From Acidobacteriota bacterium (GTDB taxonomy: Bacteria > Acidobacteriota > Holophagae > Holophagales > Holophagaceae), in the NCBI GenBank assembly GCA_016195985.1, contig JACPYP010000022.1, positions 62,001-126,000 on the forward strand: a stretch of DNA of 64,000 nucleotides, in the 5' to 3' direction. The number at the start of each line of letters is the position of its first letter. The stretch's first letter is position 1. Below, piece by piece: positions 7,731 through 16,905 of this stretch. Both the position numbers and the translations under genes were made by a program. Below the pieces are notes generated by a model. The model had not been told where the DNA came from. It did not search any database and worked only from the letters and a program-made list of their open reading frames with translations.

Positions 7731-9254
7731 ATGCGCGCAGTCCTGAGCTTGTCCCTGAGCCTGCTTTGCCTTCCCGCCCTCCTCGCCCAGACCCCCGACA
7801 AACCCACCGACAAGAAGGCGGAGGCGAAGGCCGAGACGAAGACCGAATCCAGGCCCGAGGAAAAGCCCACGGTGACCTCCCACACCCTCGCCATGGGTGG
7901 GAAAACCCTGAAGTACACCGTGACCGCGGGGCTCATGCCGCTGAAGAACACCACCGGCGAGAAGGAAGCCGATGTCTTCTACATGGCCTACACGCTGGAT
8001 GGCGCCGAGGCCTCGAAGCGCCCCCTCATGTTCAGCTTCAACGGCGGCCCGGGATCCGCGAGCGTCTGGCTGCACCTGGGCGCCCTCGGCCCCCGGCGCG
8101 TGAAGATGGCCCAGGACGGCTTCATGCCCGCCCCGCCGTATCAGGTGGTGGACAACCCCGCCACCTGGCTGGACCAGACGGACCTGGTCTTCATCGATCC
8201 CGTGGGCACGGGGTACAGCCGCGCCGCGAAGCCGGAGCTCGCTTCCAAATTCCACGGCGTGCGGGGCGATATCGAAAGCGTGGGTGAGTTCATCCGCCTC
8301 TACCTGGGGCGCGCCAACCGCTGGAATTCGCCCCTCTTCCTCGTGGGCGAAAGCTACGGCACCACCCGCGCCGCGGGGCTGTCGGGGCACCTCATCGAGA
8401 AGGGCATCGCCTTCAACGGCATCGTCCTGGTGAGCTCCATCCTCAATTTCCAGACCCTCCATCCCACCGTGGGCAACGACCTGCCCTATCCGCTCTACCT
8501 GCCCACCTACACGGCCACGGCCTTCTACCACCACCGCCTGGCGCCGGAGCTCCAAAAGGATCTGCAGGCCACCCTCCGCCAGGCCGAGGCCTTCGCCGCC
8601 GGGCCGTACACCACCGCGCTGAACCAAGGAGACGCCCTCCCCCCGGCGGAACGGGAGGCCATCGCCACCCAATTGGCGCGCCTTACCGGCCTGGACAAGG
8701 CTTTCATCCTGAAGGCCGACCTCCGCGTGCAGGACAGCCACTTCTACAAGGAACTGCTCCACCAGGAAGACCGCGTGGTGGGGCGTCTCGACAGCCGATT
8801 CAAGGGGCCGGATCCAAGCGGCGTGACGGATTCCCCTGAATTCGATCCCAGCATGACGGCCATCCGGCCTCCCTACACCGCCGCCTTCAACGACTACGTG
8901 CGCCGCGAGCTGGGCTACGCCACCGACCATGAATACTTCATCCTGGGAGGAGGCGTCGGACGCTGGGACTGGGGCGCCAACGGCCGCTTCGCGGACACCA
9001 GCGACGCCCTGCGCCAGGCCTTCGCCAAGAACCCCTTCATGAAGCTGTTCGTGGCCAACGGGTACTACGACGTGGCCACGCCCTACTTCGCCACCCAGTA
9101 CACCCTTTCGCACATGCGCCTGGATCCCGCCGCCCACGCCCGCATCAGCCTGGGTTTCTACGAGGCGGGCCACATGATGTACATCGACGAGAAGAGCCTG
9201 CTCCAGCTGAAGAAGGATGTTTCGGCCTTCCTCGAGCAGGCCGTCCGCCGGTAG
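7731..9254 (+). CDS. Secreted serine carboxypeptidase-like peptidase (family S10)
   Basis: The 507-residue protein has a signal peptide (about 1-20), a Lys/Glu-rich linker (20-48), and an alpha/beta-hydrolase body typical of S10 carboxypeptidases. The substrate-binding NGGPGS motif is at 104-109, the nucleophile Ser208 lies in GESYG, Asp447 in GYYDVATP and His481 in AGHMMY, so the triad is complete. These enzymes remove C-terminal residues from peptides, here probably in the periplasm. The start has AGGAG 4 bp upstream and lies 8 bp after ttcA, so it may be read through from that operon, although the functions are unrelated. Confidence 0.9.
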   Translation: MRAVLSLSLSLLCLPALLAQTPDKPTDKKAEAKAETKTESRPEEKPTVTSHTLAMGGKTLKYTVTAGLMPLKNTTGEKEADVFYMAYTLDGAEASKRPLMFSFNGGPGSASVWLHLGALGPRRVKMAQDGFMPAPPYQVVDNPATWLDQTDLVFIDPVGTGYSRAAKPELASKFHGVRGDIESVGEFIRLYLGRANRWNSPLFLVGESYGTTRAAGLSGHLIEKGIAFNGIVLVSSILNFQTLHPTVGNDLPYPLYLPTYTATAFYHHRLAPELQKDLQATLRQAEAFAAGPYTTALNQGDALPPAEREAIATQLARLTGLDKAFILKADLRVQDSHFYKELLHQEDRVVGRLDSRFKGPDPSGVTDSPEFDPSMTAIRPPYTAAFNDYVRRELGYATDHEYFILGGGVGRWDWGANGRFADTSDALRQAFAKNPFMKLFVANGYYDVATPYFATQYTLSHMRLDPAAHARISLGFYEAGHMMYIDEKSLLQLKKDVSAFLEQAVRR

Positions 9255-9297
9255 TCCAGCGCGGGAACCTCCCTGAGGTTGGGGCCACGTCTGAAAC

Positions 9298-9705
9298 ATG
9301 CGATCCCCCCTCGCCACCTGGGGCCTGTGGACAGGCCTCGCAGCCTGCCTCGCGGCCCTCGCGGCCCATGGCGCGGAGGCCCTGCTGCCCCCTCCACCGG
9401 GCCCCGTTCCGACCCCCCTGGCCGCCTCCCGGCCCGCCGCGCCGCGCCTCCAGGGCCGGGTCTTGACGCCCCTCGAGATGCTCCGGGCCATGGTGGCCCA
9501 GGAACGGCGGCGGCGCGGCCTTCCGGAAGCCACGGTGGAGGTGTGGGGCACCGACGAGGAGGCCGCCCTGAAACGGCTCAGCCTCCAGGTGGCGGCCCAG
9601 GTGCGCCAGCAGTTCCATGTCACGGACAAGCGGGGCCACCAGGAGCTCTACGCGTTCATGCATCAGGACCCCAGCCGGCCGCCGGCCGCTCCGAGGGTGC
9701 CCTGA
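9298..9705 (+). CDS. Hypothetical exported protein
   Basis: I do not recognise this 135-residue protein. It has a hydrophobic N-terminus (residues 6-26, rich in Ala and Leu) that looks like a signal peptide, then a Pro/Ala-rich stretch (29-52), and a charged helical region with VLTPLEMLRAMVAQE and RLSLQVAAQVRQQF. The end is again Pro-rich. No good ribosome-binding site precedes the ATG, so the start is uncertain. It lies 43 bp after the S10 peptidase on the same strand. Confidence 0.55.
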   Translation: MRSPLATWGLWTGLAACLAALAAHGAEALLPPPPGPVPTPLAASRPAAPRLQGRVLTPLEMLRAMVAQERRRRGLPEATVEVWGTDEEAALKRLSLQVAAQVRQQFHVTDKRGHQELYAFMHQDPSRPPAAPRVP

Positions 9706-9804
9706 GGCGCACCTCAGCCACCCTAAGCATCCAGAACCCGCGGGCGTAGCCCAGCCATTCGCACCCGCGCCTCACACGCCACGCACCTCGCCGAAGGAGC
9801 CCCA

Positions 9805-10245
9805 GTGACCGCAGCCCCTTCTCCCGGAAGCCTGCAGGATTTCCGCGTGAATCTGAGAATCCAGTTGGCCGGGCTCTGGACCTCCCTGACCCTGTGCTAC
9901 CTCTACTGCGACTATTTCGAGCTGTACCAGCCGGGGAAACTGGCCTCGATGCTTGCCGGCAGGATGGGCCCCCTGGGCCAGGTCACCCAGGGGATCCTTC
10001 TGACCGCCTCGATCCTGCTGGCCATTCCCGGGCTGATGGTGGCCCTGTCGCTGCTGCTTCCGGCCCGGCTCTGCCGCCTGGCCAACCTGCTCTTCGGGGT
10101 GCTCTTCACCCTCATCATGGCGGTGATCCTTCCGCAGGCATGGCGGTACTACCAGTTTTTCGCCGTGGTGGAGATCTTGATCACGGCCACCCTCACCGGG
10201 CTGGCCTGGCGATGGCCGCGCGCCGATCCAGCGAAACCGGCCTGA
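9805..10245 (+). CDS. Small four-helix membrane protein (DUF6326-like)
   Basis: The 146-residue protein has about four membrane segments (near residues 20-40, 65-85, 92-112 and 117-136). The first pair contains LCYLYCDYFELYQPGK, which I associate with the uncharacterised DUF6326 family. Translation starts at GTG 9805 with AAGGAG 5 bp upstream. No catalytic motif is visible and the function is unknown. The gene converges directly on tetR, whose stop codon begins at the next base. Confidence 0.7.
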   Translation: MTAAPSPGSLQDFRVNLRIQLAGLWTSLTLCYLYCDYFELYQPGKLASMLAGRMGPLGQVTQGILLTASILLAIPGLMVALSLLLPARLCRLANLLFGVLFTLIMAVILPQAWRYYQFFAVVEILITATLTGLAWRWPRADPAKPA

Positions 10246-10818
10246 TCAGCGAGCGAGGGCCAGCGCCACCAGTTTTCGCGCCGCCTCGCCGGCGGCCTCC
10301 ACGTAGGCCGCGTCCCGGTGGGTGAGTGAGGCCGCGAAGGCGCCATCCAGAAGGATCACGATCTGTCGGGCCAGGGCCTCCGGAGAGGAGGCTGCCGCCA
10401 ATTCCGCCGCCAGCCAGGCCTCGAAGGCCCGCTTGTGGCGCGCGCCGGCCTTCCGGGCCGGATGCCCCGGCATGGAGGCCAGCTCGGCGATGGTGCGGAG
10501 GAAGGCGCAGCCGCGCCATTTGGGATGGCGCGCCGACTGGGCCAGGTTCCGGAAGATGGCTTCCACCTTCGCGGCAGGCCCTCCCGAAGCCTCCCGGTAC
10601 CACTGGGCCATGAGCGCCAGATTGGGCTGGTCGCGCGCCTCCAGGTAGGCCGCCACCAGATCATCCTTGCTGGAGAAGTGGTAGTAGAGCGTCCGCTTGG
10701 TTACCCCGGCCTTGGCCGCCACCGCGTCCACGCTCACGCCGCTGATGCCCTCCCGATAGAAGAGGTGGCTGGCCGCCTGGACAAGGCGGGCGCGGGTGGA
10801 TTGTCCGTCGCGGGGCAT
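10246..10818 (-). CDS. TetR/AcrR-family transcriptional regulator
   Basis: The 190-residue protein has an N-terminal TetR helix-turn-helix (residues 5-52, with AASHLFYREGISGVSVDAVA and GVTKRTLYYHFSSKDDL) and an all-helical ligand-binding domain. The C-terminal half resembles regulators of the AcrR_C-type group with a conserved GCAFL. It is transcribed divergently from the enoyl-CoA hydratase gene and the two share an intergenic region with an inverted repeat, so it probably represses itself and that gene. A fatty acyl or aromatic CoA intermediate is a reasonable guess for the ligand. Confidence 0.92.
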   Translation of the reverse strand: MPRDGQSTRARLVQAASHLFYREGISGVSVDAVAAKAGVTKRTLYYHFSSKDDLVAAYLEARDQPNLALMAQWYREASGGPAAKVEAIFRNLAQSARHPKWRGCAFLRTIAELASMPGHPARKAGARHKRAFEAWLAAELAAASSPEALARQIVILLDGAFAASLTHRDAAYVEAAGEAARKLVALALAR

Positions 10819-10822
10819 GGCA

Positions 10823-10846
10823 GGTATACCGAACAGTGAGTATACC
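10823..10846. promoter_or_regulatory. Candidate TetR operator
   Basis: GGTATAC (10823-10829) and GTATACC (10840-10846) are perfect inverted copies separated by 10 bp, and the left half extends into the self-complementary GGTATACC. The site lies between the divergent tetR (start 10818) and hydratase (start 10894) genes. Size and position fit a TetR dimer-pair operator. Confidence 0.65.
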
Positions 10847-10893
10847 TTCGGGCGCCGGAAGCGCAGCCTGGGGCAGCCTTTCCCGGAGCCCTC

Positions 10894-11709
10894 ATGCCCG
10901 ACCTCGTCCTCTTGCAAACCAGGGACCGCATCGCCACCCTCATCCTCAACCGGCCCGGGAAACTGAACGCCCTCAACTACGCGCTCATCGATCGCCTGCT
11001 CGCGCTGCTCGACGCCCTTGAAGGAGACGCCGCCGTGGGCGCCCTCATCCTCACGGGCGCCGGGGACCGCGCCTTCTCCGCCGGCGCCGACATCGCCGAG
11101 TTCTCCCAGAGCGTCGCCCGCGGAGCGGACGTGGCCGTGCGGGATTTCGTGGCCCGGGGCCAGCGGCTTACCGCCCGCATCGAGGCCTACAAGAAGCCCA
11201 TCGTCGCCGCCGTGAACGGACTGGCCTACGGGGGCGGCTGCGAGATCGCCGAGGCCGCGCCCCTGGCCGTCGCCAGCGAAGGCGCCACCTTCGCCAAGCC
11301 CGAGATCAACCTGGGCATGCCCCCCACCTTCGGCGGCACCCAGCGTCTGCCCCGCCTGGCAGGCCGCAAACGGGCCCTGGAACACCTCCTCACCGGCGAT
11401 CCCTTCTCCGCGCAGCGGGCGCTGGAACTGGGCCTGGTCAACCAGGTGGTGCCTCACACTGGGTTGCTGCCCGCCGCCCAGGATCTGGCTCAGCGCATCC
11501 TCCGCCACTCTCCCCTGGCGGTGTCGGCCATTCTCACTGCCGTGACCCGCGGCATCAACCTCAGCATCGCCGAAGGCCTGCTGGTGGAAAGCGAACAGTT
11601 CGCCCGCGTGGCTCCCACCGCCGATCTGCGCGAGGGACTGAACGCCTGGCTGGCGCGGCGCGCTCCGCAGTATGCCGGCTCCTGGTCGAAGGCTGCGCCG
11701 GACCGGTAG
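10894..11709 (+). CDS. Enoyl-CoA hydratase/isomerase family protein
   Basis: This 271-residue crotonase-fold enzyme probably hydrates 2-enoyl-CoA during fatty acid or aromatic acid degradation. The oxyanion-hole regions are FSAGADIAEF (about 61-70) and AYGGGCE (111-117). Both catalytic glutamates expected for hydratases are present at Glu117 and Glu137 (KPEINLGMPP), followed by the family motif FGGTQRLPRL. The ATG at 10894 has GGAG 5 bp upstream. The neighbouring divergent TetR gene and operator suggest substrate induction. No acyl-CoA dehydrogenase or thiolase is adjacent. Confidence 0.92.
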   Translation: MPDLVLLQTRDRIATLILNRPGKLNALNYALIDRLLALLDALEGDAAVGALILTGAGDRAFSAGADIAEFSQSVARGADVAVRDFVARGQRLTARIEAYKKPIVAAVNGLAYGGGCEIAEAAPLAVASEGATFAKPEINLGMPPTFGGTQRLPRLAGRKRALEHLLTGDPFSAQRALELGLVNQVVPHTGLLPAAQDLAQRILRHSPLAVSAILTAVTRGINLSIAEGLLVESEQFARVAPTADLREGLNAWLARRAPQYAGSWSKAAPDR

Positions 11710-11715
11710 CCGCCT

Positions 11716-12510
11716 TCAGAACAGGCCAGGCCGGATCTGCCGGAGCATCTCCCGGAAGGCATCCCCCGCGAGCCAATAGGCCAAGCCGGCACAGGCGCCC
11801 ATGCAGAAAAGCACCGCCAGTCCGGGAATCCAGGCGCCCAGCACGCCGCGCCAGGTTTCCACGCGATGGGTCCGGGAGAGCATGTAGCCCTGGTAACTGG
11901 CTGGAAGGAGAATCGCCACCAGAAGAGCGAGCACCTCGAACGCCTGGCCCGCCATGCCGGGGATCGACTTGGCGAGGTTGAACGGCAGGATGATCCACGA
12001 CAGCACGGCGGCGGTGTAGAGCGTGGACCGCAGCGTCGCCACCAGTCCGTGGCCGTGCTTCGTCCCCCGCGCCAGCCACAGGCCCGCGTGATTCATCAGG
12101 CCGCCGATCAGCCCGCCCAGGATCAGGCCCACCGGGGCGAAGAACACCACAGACAGGACGGGGATCATCAGCAGGATGCCTTCCGCCCGGCGCGGAGCGG
12201 GAAGGTGCGTCCAGGCCATCCAGAAGGGCTGGCGGGGCCACAGCGCGCCCAGCAGGCCCGGGATCACCGCCGGAAGGTAGCCCAGCAGACAGATGAAGCC
12301 AAGCGGCGCGCCCATGGCCTCGCCATTCCGGAATCCGGCCCCTGCCCGCTCCTGCGCGCTGAAGATCCAGCGGAAGGTTTCGATCACGCGCTGGCCGAAG
12401 CCTGGAATGCGGGGCTTGTCCTCGAAAGGGATCACTTCGCCGGGAGTGGCCGCGGCCGGAACGATATCTTCCAGGGCCGCCTGGGGAGGAGCGTAGGGAT
12501 CGATTTCCAC
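11716..12510 (-). CDS. YIP1-family membrane protein
   Basis: The 264-residue protein has a soluble Pro-rich N-terminus (1-60, beginning with the YAPP-type DPYAPPQ stretch) and about five membrane helices between 75 and 260. The pattern of a conserved HxxGLWLARGTKHG loop followed by RSTLYTAAVL is that of bacterial YIP1 proteins, whose function is poorly known. Start choice: GTG 12510 has CGGAG 6 bp upstream. Longer readings would run into rlmI, which ends at 12525. It is co-directional with rlmI and probably co-transcribed. Confidence 0.75.
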   Translation of the reverse strand: MEIDPYAPPQAALEDIVPAAATPGEVIPFEDKPRIPGFGQRVIETFRWIFSAQERAGAGFRNGEAMGAPLGFICLLGYLPAVIPGLLGALWPRQPFWMAWTHLPAPRRAEGILLMIPVLSVVFFAPVGLILGGLIGGLMNHAGLWLARGTKHGHGLVATLRSTLYTAAVLSWIILPFNLAKSIPGMAGQAFEVLALLVAILLPASYQGYMLSRTHRVETWRGVLGAWIPGLAVLFCMGACAGLAYWLAGDAFREMLRQIRPGLF

Positions 12511-12524
12511 GGGGATCTCCGTTG

Positions 12525-13715
12525 TCAGTCCAGGCTGAGCCACAGACCCTTCAGATAGAAACCTTCCGGATGGTTCAGGGCGTAGGGATGATCGGCGGGC
12601 TGCCCGAGATGCGCCAGCACGCGGGCTTCGCGGCCCGCCTCCAGCAGGGCCGTCCACACGGCCTCCTGGAAGCGCATTCGGTCCAGGTGCTGGCTGCAGG
12701 AGAAGCACCAGAGCATGCCGCCCGGCGCCGTGGCCCGGGCCCCCAGGCGGAAGACATCCTTGTAGGCCTTGAAGGCCTTGTCCACATCCTTGCGCTGCTT
12801 GGCGAAGGCGGGGGGATCCACGATGACGCGATCCCAGGCCATGGGCTCCAGCTGCCTCATGAGCTCGAAGGCATCGCCCTCCATCCGGAGGTGGGCCGCG
12901 GGATCCAGGCCGTTGGCGGCCCAATCGCGTTCGGCCTGATCCAGGGCTGCGGCGCTGATGTCCAGGGTGGCCACTTCCGCAGCGCCCCCCAGCCCCGCAT
13001 GGATGCTGAAGCCGCCGGTGTAGCCGAAGGCGTTGAGCACGCGCTTGTCCTTCGCCACGCGGCCCAGTTGAAGGCGGTGGTCGCGCTGGTCCAGGAAGAA
13101 GCCCGTTTTCTGTCCGCGCAGCAGATCGACGCTGAGCGTCGCGGTGCCCTCCCTGAGGGTGACGGGTCCGCCGAGGCTGCCCTTCAGCAGGCGGTTCACG
13201 GGATCGAGGCCCTCTTCGCGGCGGCCCGACTGGCTGCGCTCGACAAAGGCCGTGATGCCTTCCCGCTTGCCGATCTCGAAGAGAATGGGCCACCAGGTTT
13301 CCCGCAGGATCTCCAGCCCGGCCGTGCCCACCTGCAGCACCAGGGCCGAGGCGTAGCGGTCCACCACCAGACCCGGCAGGCCGTCGCCCTCGCCGAAGAT
13401 CCAGCGGCAGCCCCCTTCGGGATCCCACAGGCCCAGCTCCTTTCGCAGGACCAGGGCCGATTCGAAGCGGCGGCGGAAGAAGGCCTCGTCCAGCGGCGCG
13501 TCCTCGAAGCGGAAGATCCGCGCCGCCAGAGGGCTGGCCGGGCTGGCGGTGCCCACGCCCAGCACCATGCCCGAATCATCCGCCAGGCGCACCAGGTGCA
13601 CGTCAGAAGGCTTGGCCAGGGCCCCGGAATAGACCCAGGGGTGGCGCTTGGAGATCAAACCCTCCTTACCGGGTTTGAGACGCAACAACGGATAAGGCCA
13701 GCGTGGAGTGCTCAT
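12525..13715 (-). CDS. rlmI: 23S rRNA cytosine-C5 methyltransferase, RlmI type
   Basis: The 396-residue protein has an N-terminal PUA RNA-binding domain (about 8-85), a linker with WIFGEGDGLPGLVVDRY, and a Rossmann-fold methyltransferase. Visible motifs are GQKTGFFLDQRDHR, the SAM-binding VLNAFGYTGGFS, the acidic LDIS, and the catalytic-region VDPPAFAKQR. RlmI methylates cytosine 1962 of 23S rRNA in E. coli. I prefer the ATG at 13715 over a GTG two codons earlier; neither has a clear Shine-Dalgarno site. It diverges from the phosphodiesterase gene by only 30 bp. Confidence 0.9.
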   Translation of the reverse strand: MSTPRWPYPLLRLKPGKEGLISKRHPWVYSGALAKPSDVHLVRLADDSGMVLGVGTASPASPLAARIFRFEDAPLDEAFFRRRFESALVLRKELGLWDPEGGCRWIFGEGDGLPGLVVDRYASALVLQVGTAGLEILRETWWPILFEIGKREGITAFVERSQSGRREEGLDPVNRLLKGSLGGPVTLREGTATLSVDLLRGQKTGFFLDQRDHRLQLGRVAKDKRVLNAFGYTGGFSIHAGLGGAAEVATLDISAAALDQAERDWAANGLDPAAHLRMEGDAFELMRQLEPMAWDRVIVDPPAFAKQRKDVDKAFKAYKDVFRLGARATAPGGMLWCFSCSQHLDRMRFQEAVWTALLEAGREARVLAHLGQPADHPYALNHPEGFYLKGLWLSLD

Positions 13716-13745
13716 GTCCACAGATTAGCTTGTTACCCTTTTCAA

Positions 13746-14891
13746 ATGCGTGTCTCCGCCTGCCTCGCCATCCTTTTCGCAACCACCCTTTCCGCCGCGC
13801 CGCCGGTGCTGATGCTGAGCGCCGACGGCCTGGGCGCCGACCAGTTCACGGCCCGCTCCATGCCGAAGCTGTGGGCCCTGTCCGAGCAGGGGCGCCGGGG
13901 CGAGGGCCTGCCCCCCTTCCCCGCCACCACCTTCAACGGACATGTGACCATGGCCACAGGCTGCTGGCCCGAGCACCACGGCGTGGTGGCCAACGGCTAC
14001 GTGGATCCGGCCACAAAGAATCTGGTGCCCACGGCCTCCCGGGCGGAGGACCTGCAGCGCGAGCCCCTTTGGGTGGCCGCCACCCGCAGCGGCGTGCGCA
14101 CGGCGGTGTTCCAGTGGGTGGGCGCCACGGGGCCCTGGCAAGGCGTGAGCCCCTGGCGCCTGGATGTCTTCCGCCTGGGCCGGCCGGATTCCGAAGCGCT
14201 GGCCTTCAGCGAAGCCGCCCTCAAGGAAGGCGCCGGCCTGGTCATGACCTACCTCTCGGGCACCGACGAGGAAGGGCATCTCCACGGGCCCCGCAGCGCC
14301 GAGGCGTCCGCCAAGCTGAAGCAGATGGACGACCAGCTGGCGCCCTGGCTCCAGCGCATGCTGGTCGAGCATCCGGGCCTGCGGGTGATCATCGCCGCCG
14401 ACCATGGCATGACCCCCATGCGGAAGCGGGTGCACCTGCCCTCGGTGCTGGATGGCCTCAGCTGCGACCTCATCACTCACGGAGGCAGCGCCTACGTGTA
14501 TCTGAAACACCAGGGCGACACCGAGAAGGCCCTGGCCCGCCTCCGCCAGGCGGGCCTCAAGGCTTGGCCGAGGGCCGCGGTCCCCGTCAAATACCACCTC
14601 GCCGGCAATCCCCGGGTGGGCGATCTCGTGGTGCTGGCGCCGGAGGGCCAGTGGCTGTCCAAGGCCCGCTCCAGCCGCGAGGAGGCCGATGAGCACCACG
14701 GCCGCCAGGGGGCCCACGCCTACAGTTCGGACACCCCCAGCATGCACACCTGGCTCCTGATCCTGGGGGCTGGGCGCGGTCCCCTCGGTCCCGTGCCTCT
14801 CTGGGACCTGGCTCCCACCGCAGCCTCGTGGCTGGGCATCCGCTGGGCCCAGGCCCCGGATGGGAAGGCCCTGCCCGCCATATCGGATTAA
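13746..14891 (+). CDS. Secreted type I phosphodiesterase/nucleotide pyrophosphatase-like protein
   Basis: The 381-residue protein has a signal peptide (1-18) and an alkaline-phosphatase-superfamily domain like the ectonucleotide pyrophosphatase/phosphodiesterases. Metal and catalytic elements are visible: Asp27 in SADGL, the nucleophile region FPATTFNGHVTMATG (Thr62 by alignment to the family), the second metal site IAADHGM, and the late His in GRQGAHAYSS. These enzymes cleave phosphodiester or pyrophosphate bonds outside the cytoplasm. The 30-bp gap to rlmI leaves little room for separate promoters. The natural substrate is unknown. Confidence 0.88.
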   Translation: MRVSACLAILFATTLSAAPPVLMLSADGLGADQFTARSMPKLWALSEQGRRGEGLPPFPATTFNGHVTMATGCWPEHHGVVANGYVDPATKNLVPTASRAEDLQREPLWVAATRSGVRTAVFQWVGATGPWQGVSPWRLDVFRLGRPDSEALAFSEAALKEGAGLVMTYLSGTDEEGHLHGPRSAEASAKLKQMDDQLAPWLQRMLVEHPGLRVIIAADHGMTPMRKRVHLPSVLDGLSCDLITHGGSAYVYLKHQGDTEKALARLRQAGLKAWPRAAVPVKYHLAGNPRVGDLVVLAPEGQWLSKARSSREEADEHHGRQGAHAYSSDTPSMHTWLLILGAGRGPLGPVPLWDLAPTAASWLGIRWAQAPDGKALPAISD

Positions 14892-14945
14892 ACACTCCTA
14901 ATCCAGCGGCCGACAGGTTCCTGAGCCCTCTCCACAGGAGAAGCC

Positions 14946-16862
14946 ATGAGCCTGCTCGACCGCATGCCCTTCAAGGCCAAGCTGGCGGCGCTGCTGATCC
15001 TTCCCCTGGCCGGGTTCGCTTACTACAGCGTGGACGGCATCCTGCGCCACGCGCGGGAGGCGCGGGCCATGGCCCGCCTGGACCGTCTGGCGGTGCTGGC
15101 CACCCGCATCAGCCCCCTGGTGCACGAGCTCCAGAAGGAGCGCGGCGCCACCGCCCTCTTCCTGGGCAGCCAGGGCGCCACCTTCGGCGCGGAAGTGAGG
15201 GCCCGGCGGCAGGACACCGAAACGCGGCGGGCTGAATTGGAGGCCTTCCTCGCCGATTTCCAGGCGGACGCCTACGGCCCGGATTTCCAGCGCCTGCTTG
15301 CCAATGGGCGGAAAGAACTCGAATCGCTCAATCGACGCCGGGAAACCGCCACCCAGCTGAAAACCAGCGTCCAGGAGCATCTGGCCTACTACACAGGCCT
15401 CATCGGCGCCTGGCTGGCGGTGGCGGGGCAGATCCCCAACCTCAGCCAGGACGTGGGTCTGGCCAACATGGGCCATGCCTACGTGAACCTGATGCAAGGC
15501 AAGGAAAAGGCCGGCGTGGAGCGGGCCACGCTCAGCAACGTGCTGGCCGCGGGCCGCTTCGGCGAAGGTCTCTTCCCGCGGTTCGCCGCCCTGGGCGCCG
15601 CCCAGGATGTCTATTTCGCCCAGTTCCGGGCCTCCGCCACGCCGGCCCAGACAGCCTTCTTCAAGGAGAAAATGTCGGGCCCCTCCGCGGACGAAGTGGC
15701 GCGCATCCGGACCCTGGCCTTCGAGAAGGTGGCCACGGGGAATTTCGGAGTGGACCCGGCCCACTGGTTCAAGGTGTCCACGGACCGCATCAACAGCCTG
15801 AAGGAAGTCGATGACCGCCTCTCGGCGGACCTCTCCGCCCTGTCCCAGCACCTGCAGGCCGAAGCCCAATCAGCCCTGCGCGGGGCTCTGGTGGCCACTC
15901 TGGCCGTGTGGAGCCTCACCCTCCTGGCCGTGGCGGCCGTGATCCGCTCCACCTCCCGCTCCCTGGGCAACCTGGCGGCGAGCATGGAGGACATCGCCAT
16001 GGGCGAGGCGGATCTCACCCGCCGCATCCGCCAGGACAGCCAGGATGAGCTGGGCCGCGTGGCCTCCGCCTACAACCGCTTCGCCGAGAACCTCGCCGCC
16101 TTCGTGGGCCAGATCCAGGCTTCGGCCAGCATCATCGCCGAGACCGCTGCGGGCATCTCCAGCGGCAACCGCGGTCTGGCATCCCGCACGGAACAGCAGG
16201 CGGCCGGCCTGGAGGAAACCGCCGCCAGCCTGGAAGAGCTGACCTCCACCGTGAAGCAGACCGCCGCCGCCGCCGCGGGATCCAGCGACCAGGCCCGCCA
16301 GGCCTGCGAGCTCACCCAGGCCGGAGGCGACATGGTGCACCAGGTGATGGCCACCATGGACGAGGTGCGCAAAGCCTCCACCCGCATCGCGGAAATCACG
16401 TCCCTGGTCGACGAGATCGCCTTCCAGACCAACCTGCTGGCCCTCAACGCCGCCGTGGAAGCCGCCCGTGCGGGCGAGCACGGCCGCGGCTTCGCCGTGG
16501 TGGCCGGCGAGGTGCGCATCCTGGCCCGCCGCAGCAGCGACGCCTCCCGGGAGATCCGCGCCCTGGTGCAGGCCGGCGTAGACCGCGCCCAGGTGGGCAC
16601 GGAGCTGGCCGCCCATGCGGAGGAACGCATGCATGAGGTGCTGGCCAGTGTGGGCCGCGTGTCCGGCCTGCTCTCGGAAATCGCCACGGCCACCTCGGAG
16701 CAGAGCATCGGCCTCGACCAGGTGAACCAGGCGGTCGCCCACATGGACACGACCACCCAGCAGAACGCCGCCCTGGTGAGCGCCGCTGACCAGTCCTCGG
16801 CCTCCCTGGATGAAGAGGCCCGGCACCTGCTGCAGGAAGTCTCGCGCTACCGCATCCGGTGA
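14946..16862 (+). CDS. Methyl-accepting chemotaxis protein with NIT sensor domain
   Basis: This 638-residue chemoreceptor has a membrane helix near residues 10-28, a large helical periplasmic domain (about 45-305), a second membrane helix (312-333), a HAMP domain (334-387) and a cytoplasmic signalling domain. The periplasmic part carries [17 protein letters not shown], the hallmark of NIT domains, which in characterised proteins sense nitrate or nitrite. The CheA/CheW-contact hairpin is at 489-524 ([21 protein letters not shown]). It has AGGAGAAGCC before the ATG. No che genes are adjacent, so it is an orphan receptor. Confidence 0.93.
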   Translation: MSLLDRMPFKAKLAALLILPLAGFAYYSVDGILRHAREARAMARLDRLAVLATRISPLVHELQKERGATALFLGSQGATFGAEVRARRQDTETRRAELEAFLADFQADAYGPDFQRLLANGRKELESLNRRRETATQLKTSVQEHLAYYTGLIGAWLAVAGQIPNLSQDVGLANMGHAYVNLMQGKEKAGVERATLSNVLAAGRFGEGLFPRFAALGAAQDVYFAQFRASATPAQTAFFKEKMSGPSADEVARIRTLAFEKVATGNFGVDPAHWFKVSTDRINSLKEVDDRLSADLSALSQHLQAEAQSALRGALVATLAVWSLTLLAVAAVIRSTSRSLGNLAASMEDIAMGEADLTRRIRQDSQDELGRVASAYNRFAENLAAFVGQIQASASIIAETAAGISSGNRGLASRTEQQAAGLEETAASLEELTSTVKQTAAAAAGSSDQARQACELTQAGGDMVHQVMATMDEVRKASTRIAEITSLVDEIAFQTNLLALNAAVEAARAGEHGRGFAVVAGEVRILARRSSDASREIRALVQAGVDRAQVGTELAAHAEERMHEVLASVGRVSGLLSEIATATSEQSIGLDQVNQAVAHMDTTTQQNAALVSAADQSSASLDEEARHLLQEVSRYRIR

Positions 16863-16878
16863 GAACCTGACCGGAGCA

Positions 16879-16897
16879 GGCCCTCACGGGAAGGGCC
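16879..16897. terminator. Small hairpin between convergent genes
   Basis: GGCCCT and AGGGCC form a 6-bp stem with a 7-base loop in the 43-bp space between the convergent chemoreceptor and esterase genes. No T-tract follows, so termination activity is doubtful. Confidence 0.3.
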
Positions 16898-16905
16898 CGG
16901 ATGCA

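Noticed and set aside
7713-9629. A 638-codon minus-strand frame
   Set aside because: It is antisense to the S10 peptidase, which has a complete catalytic triad.
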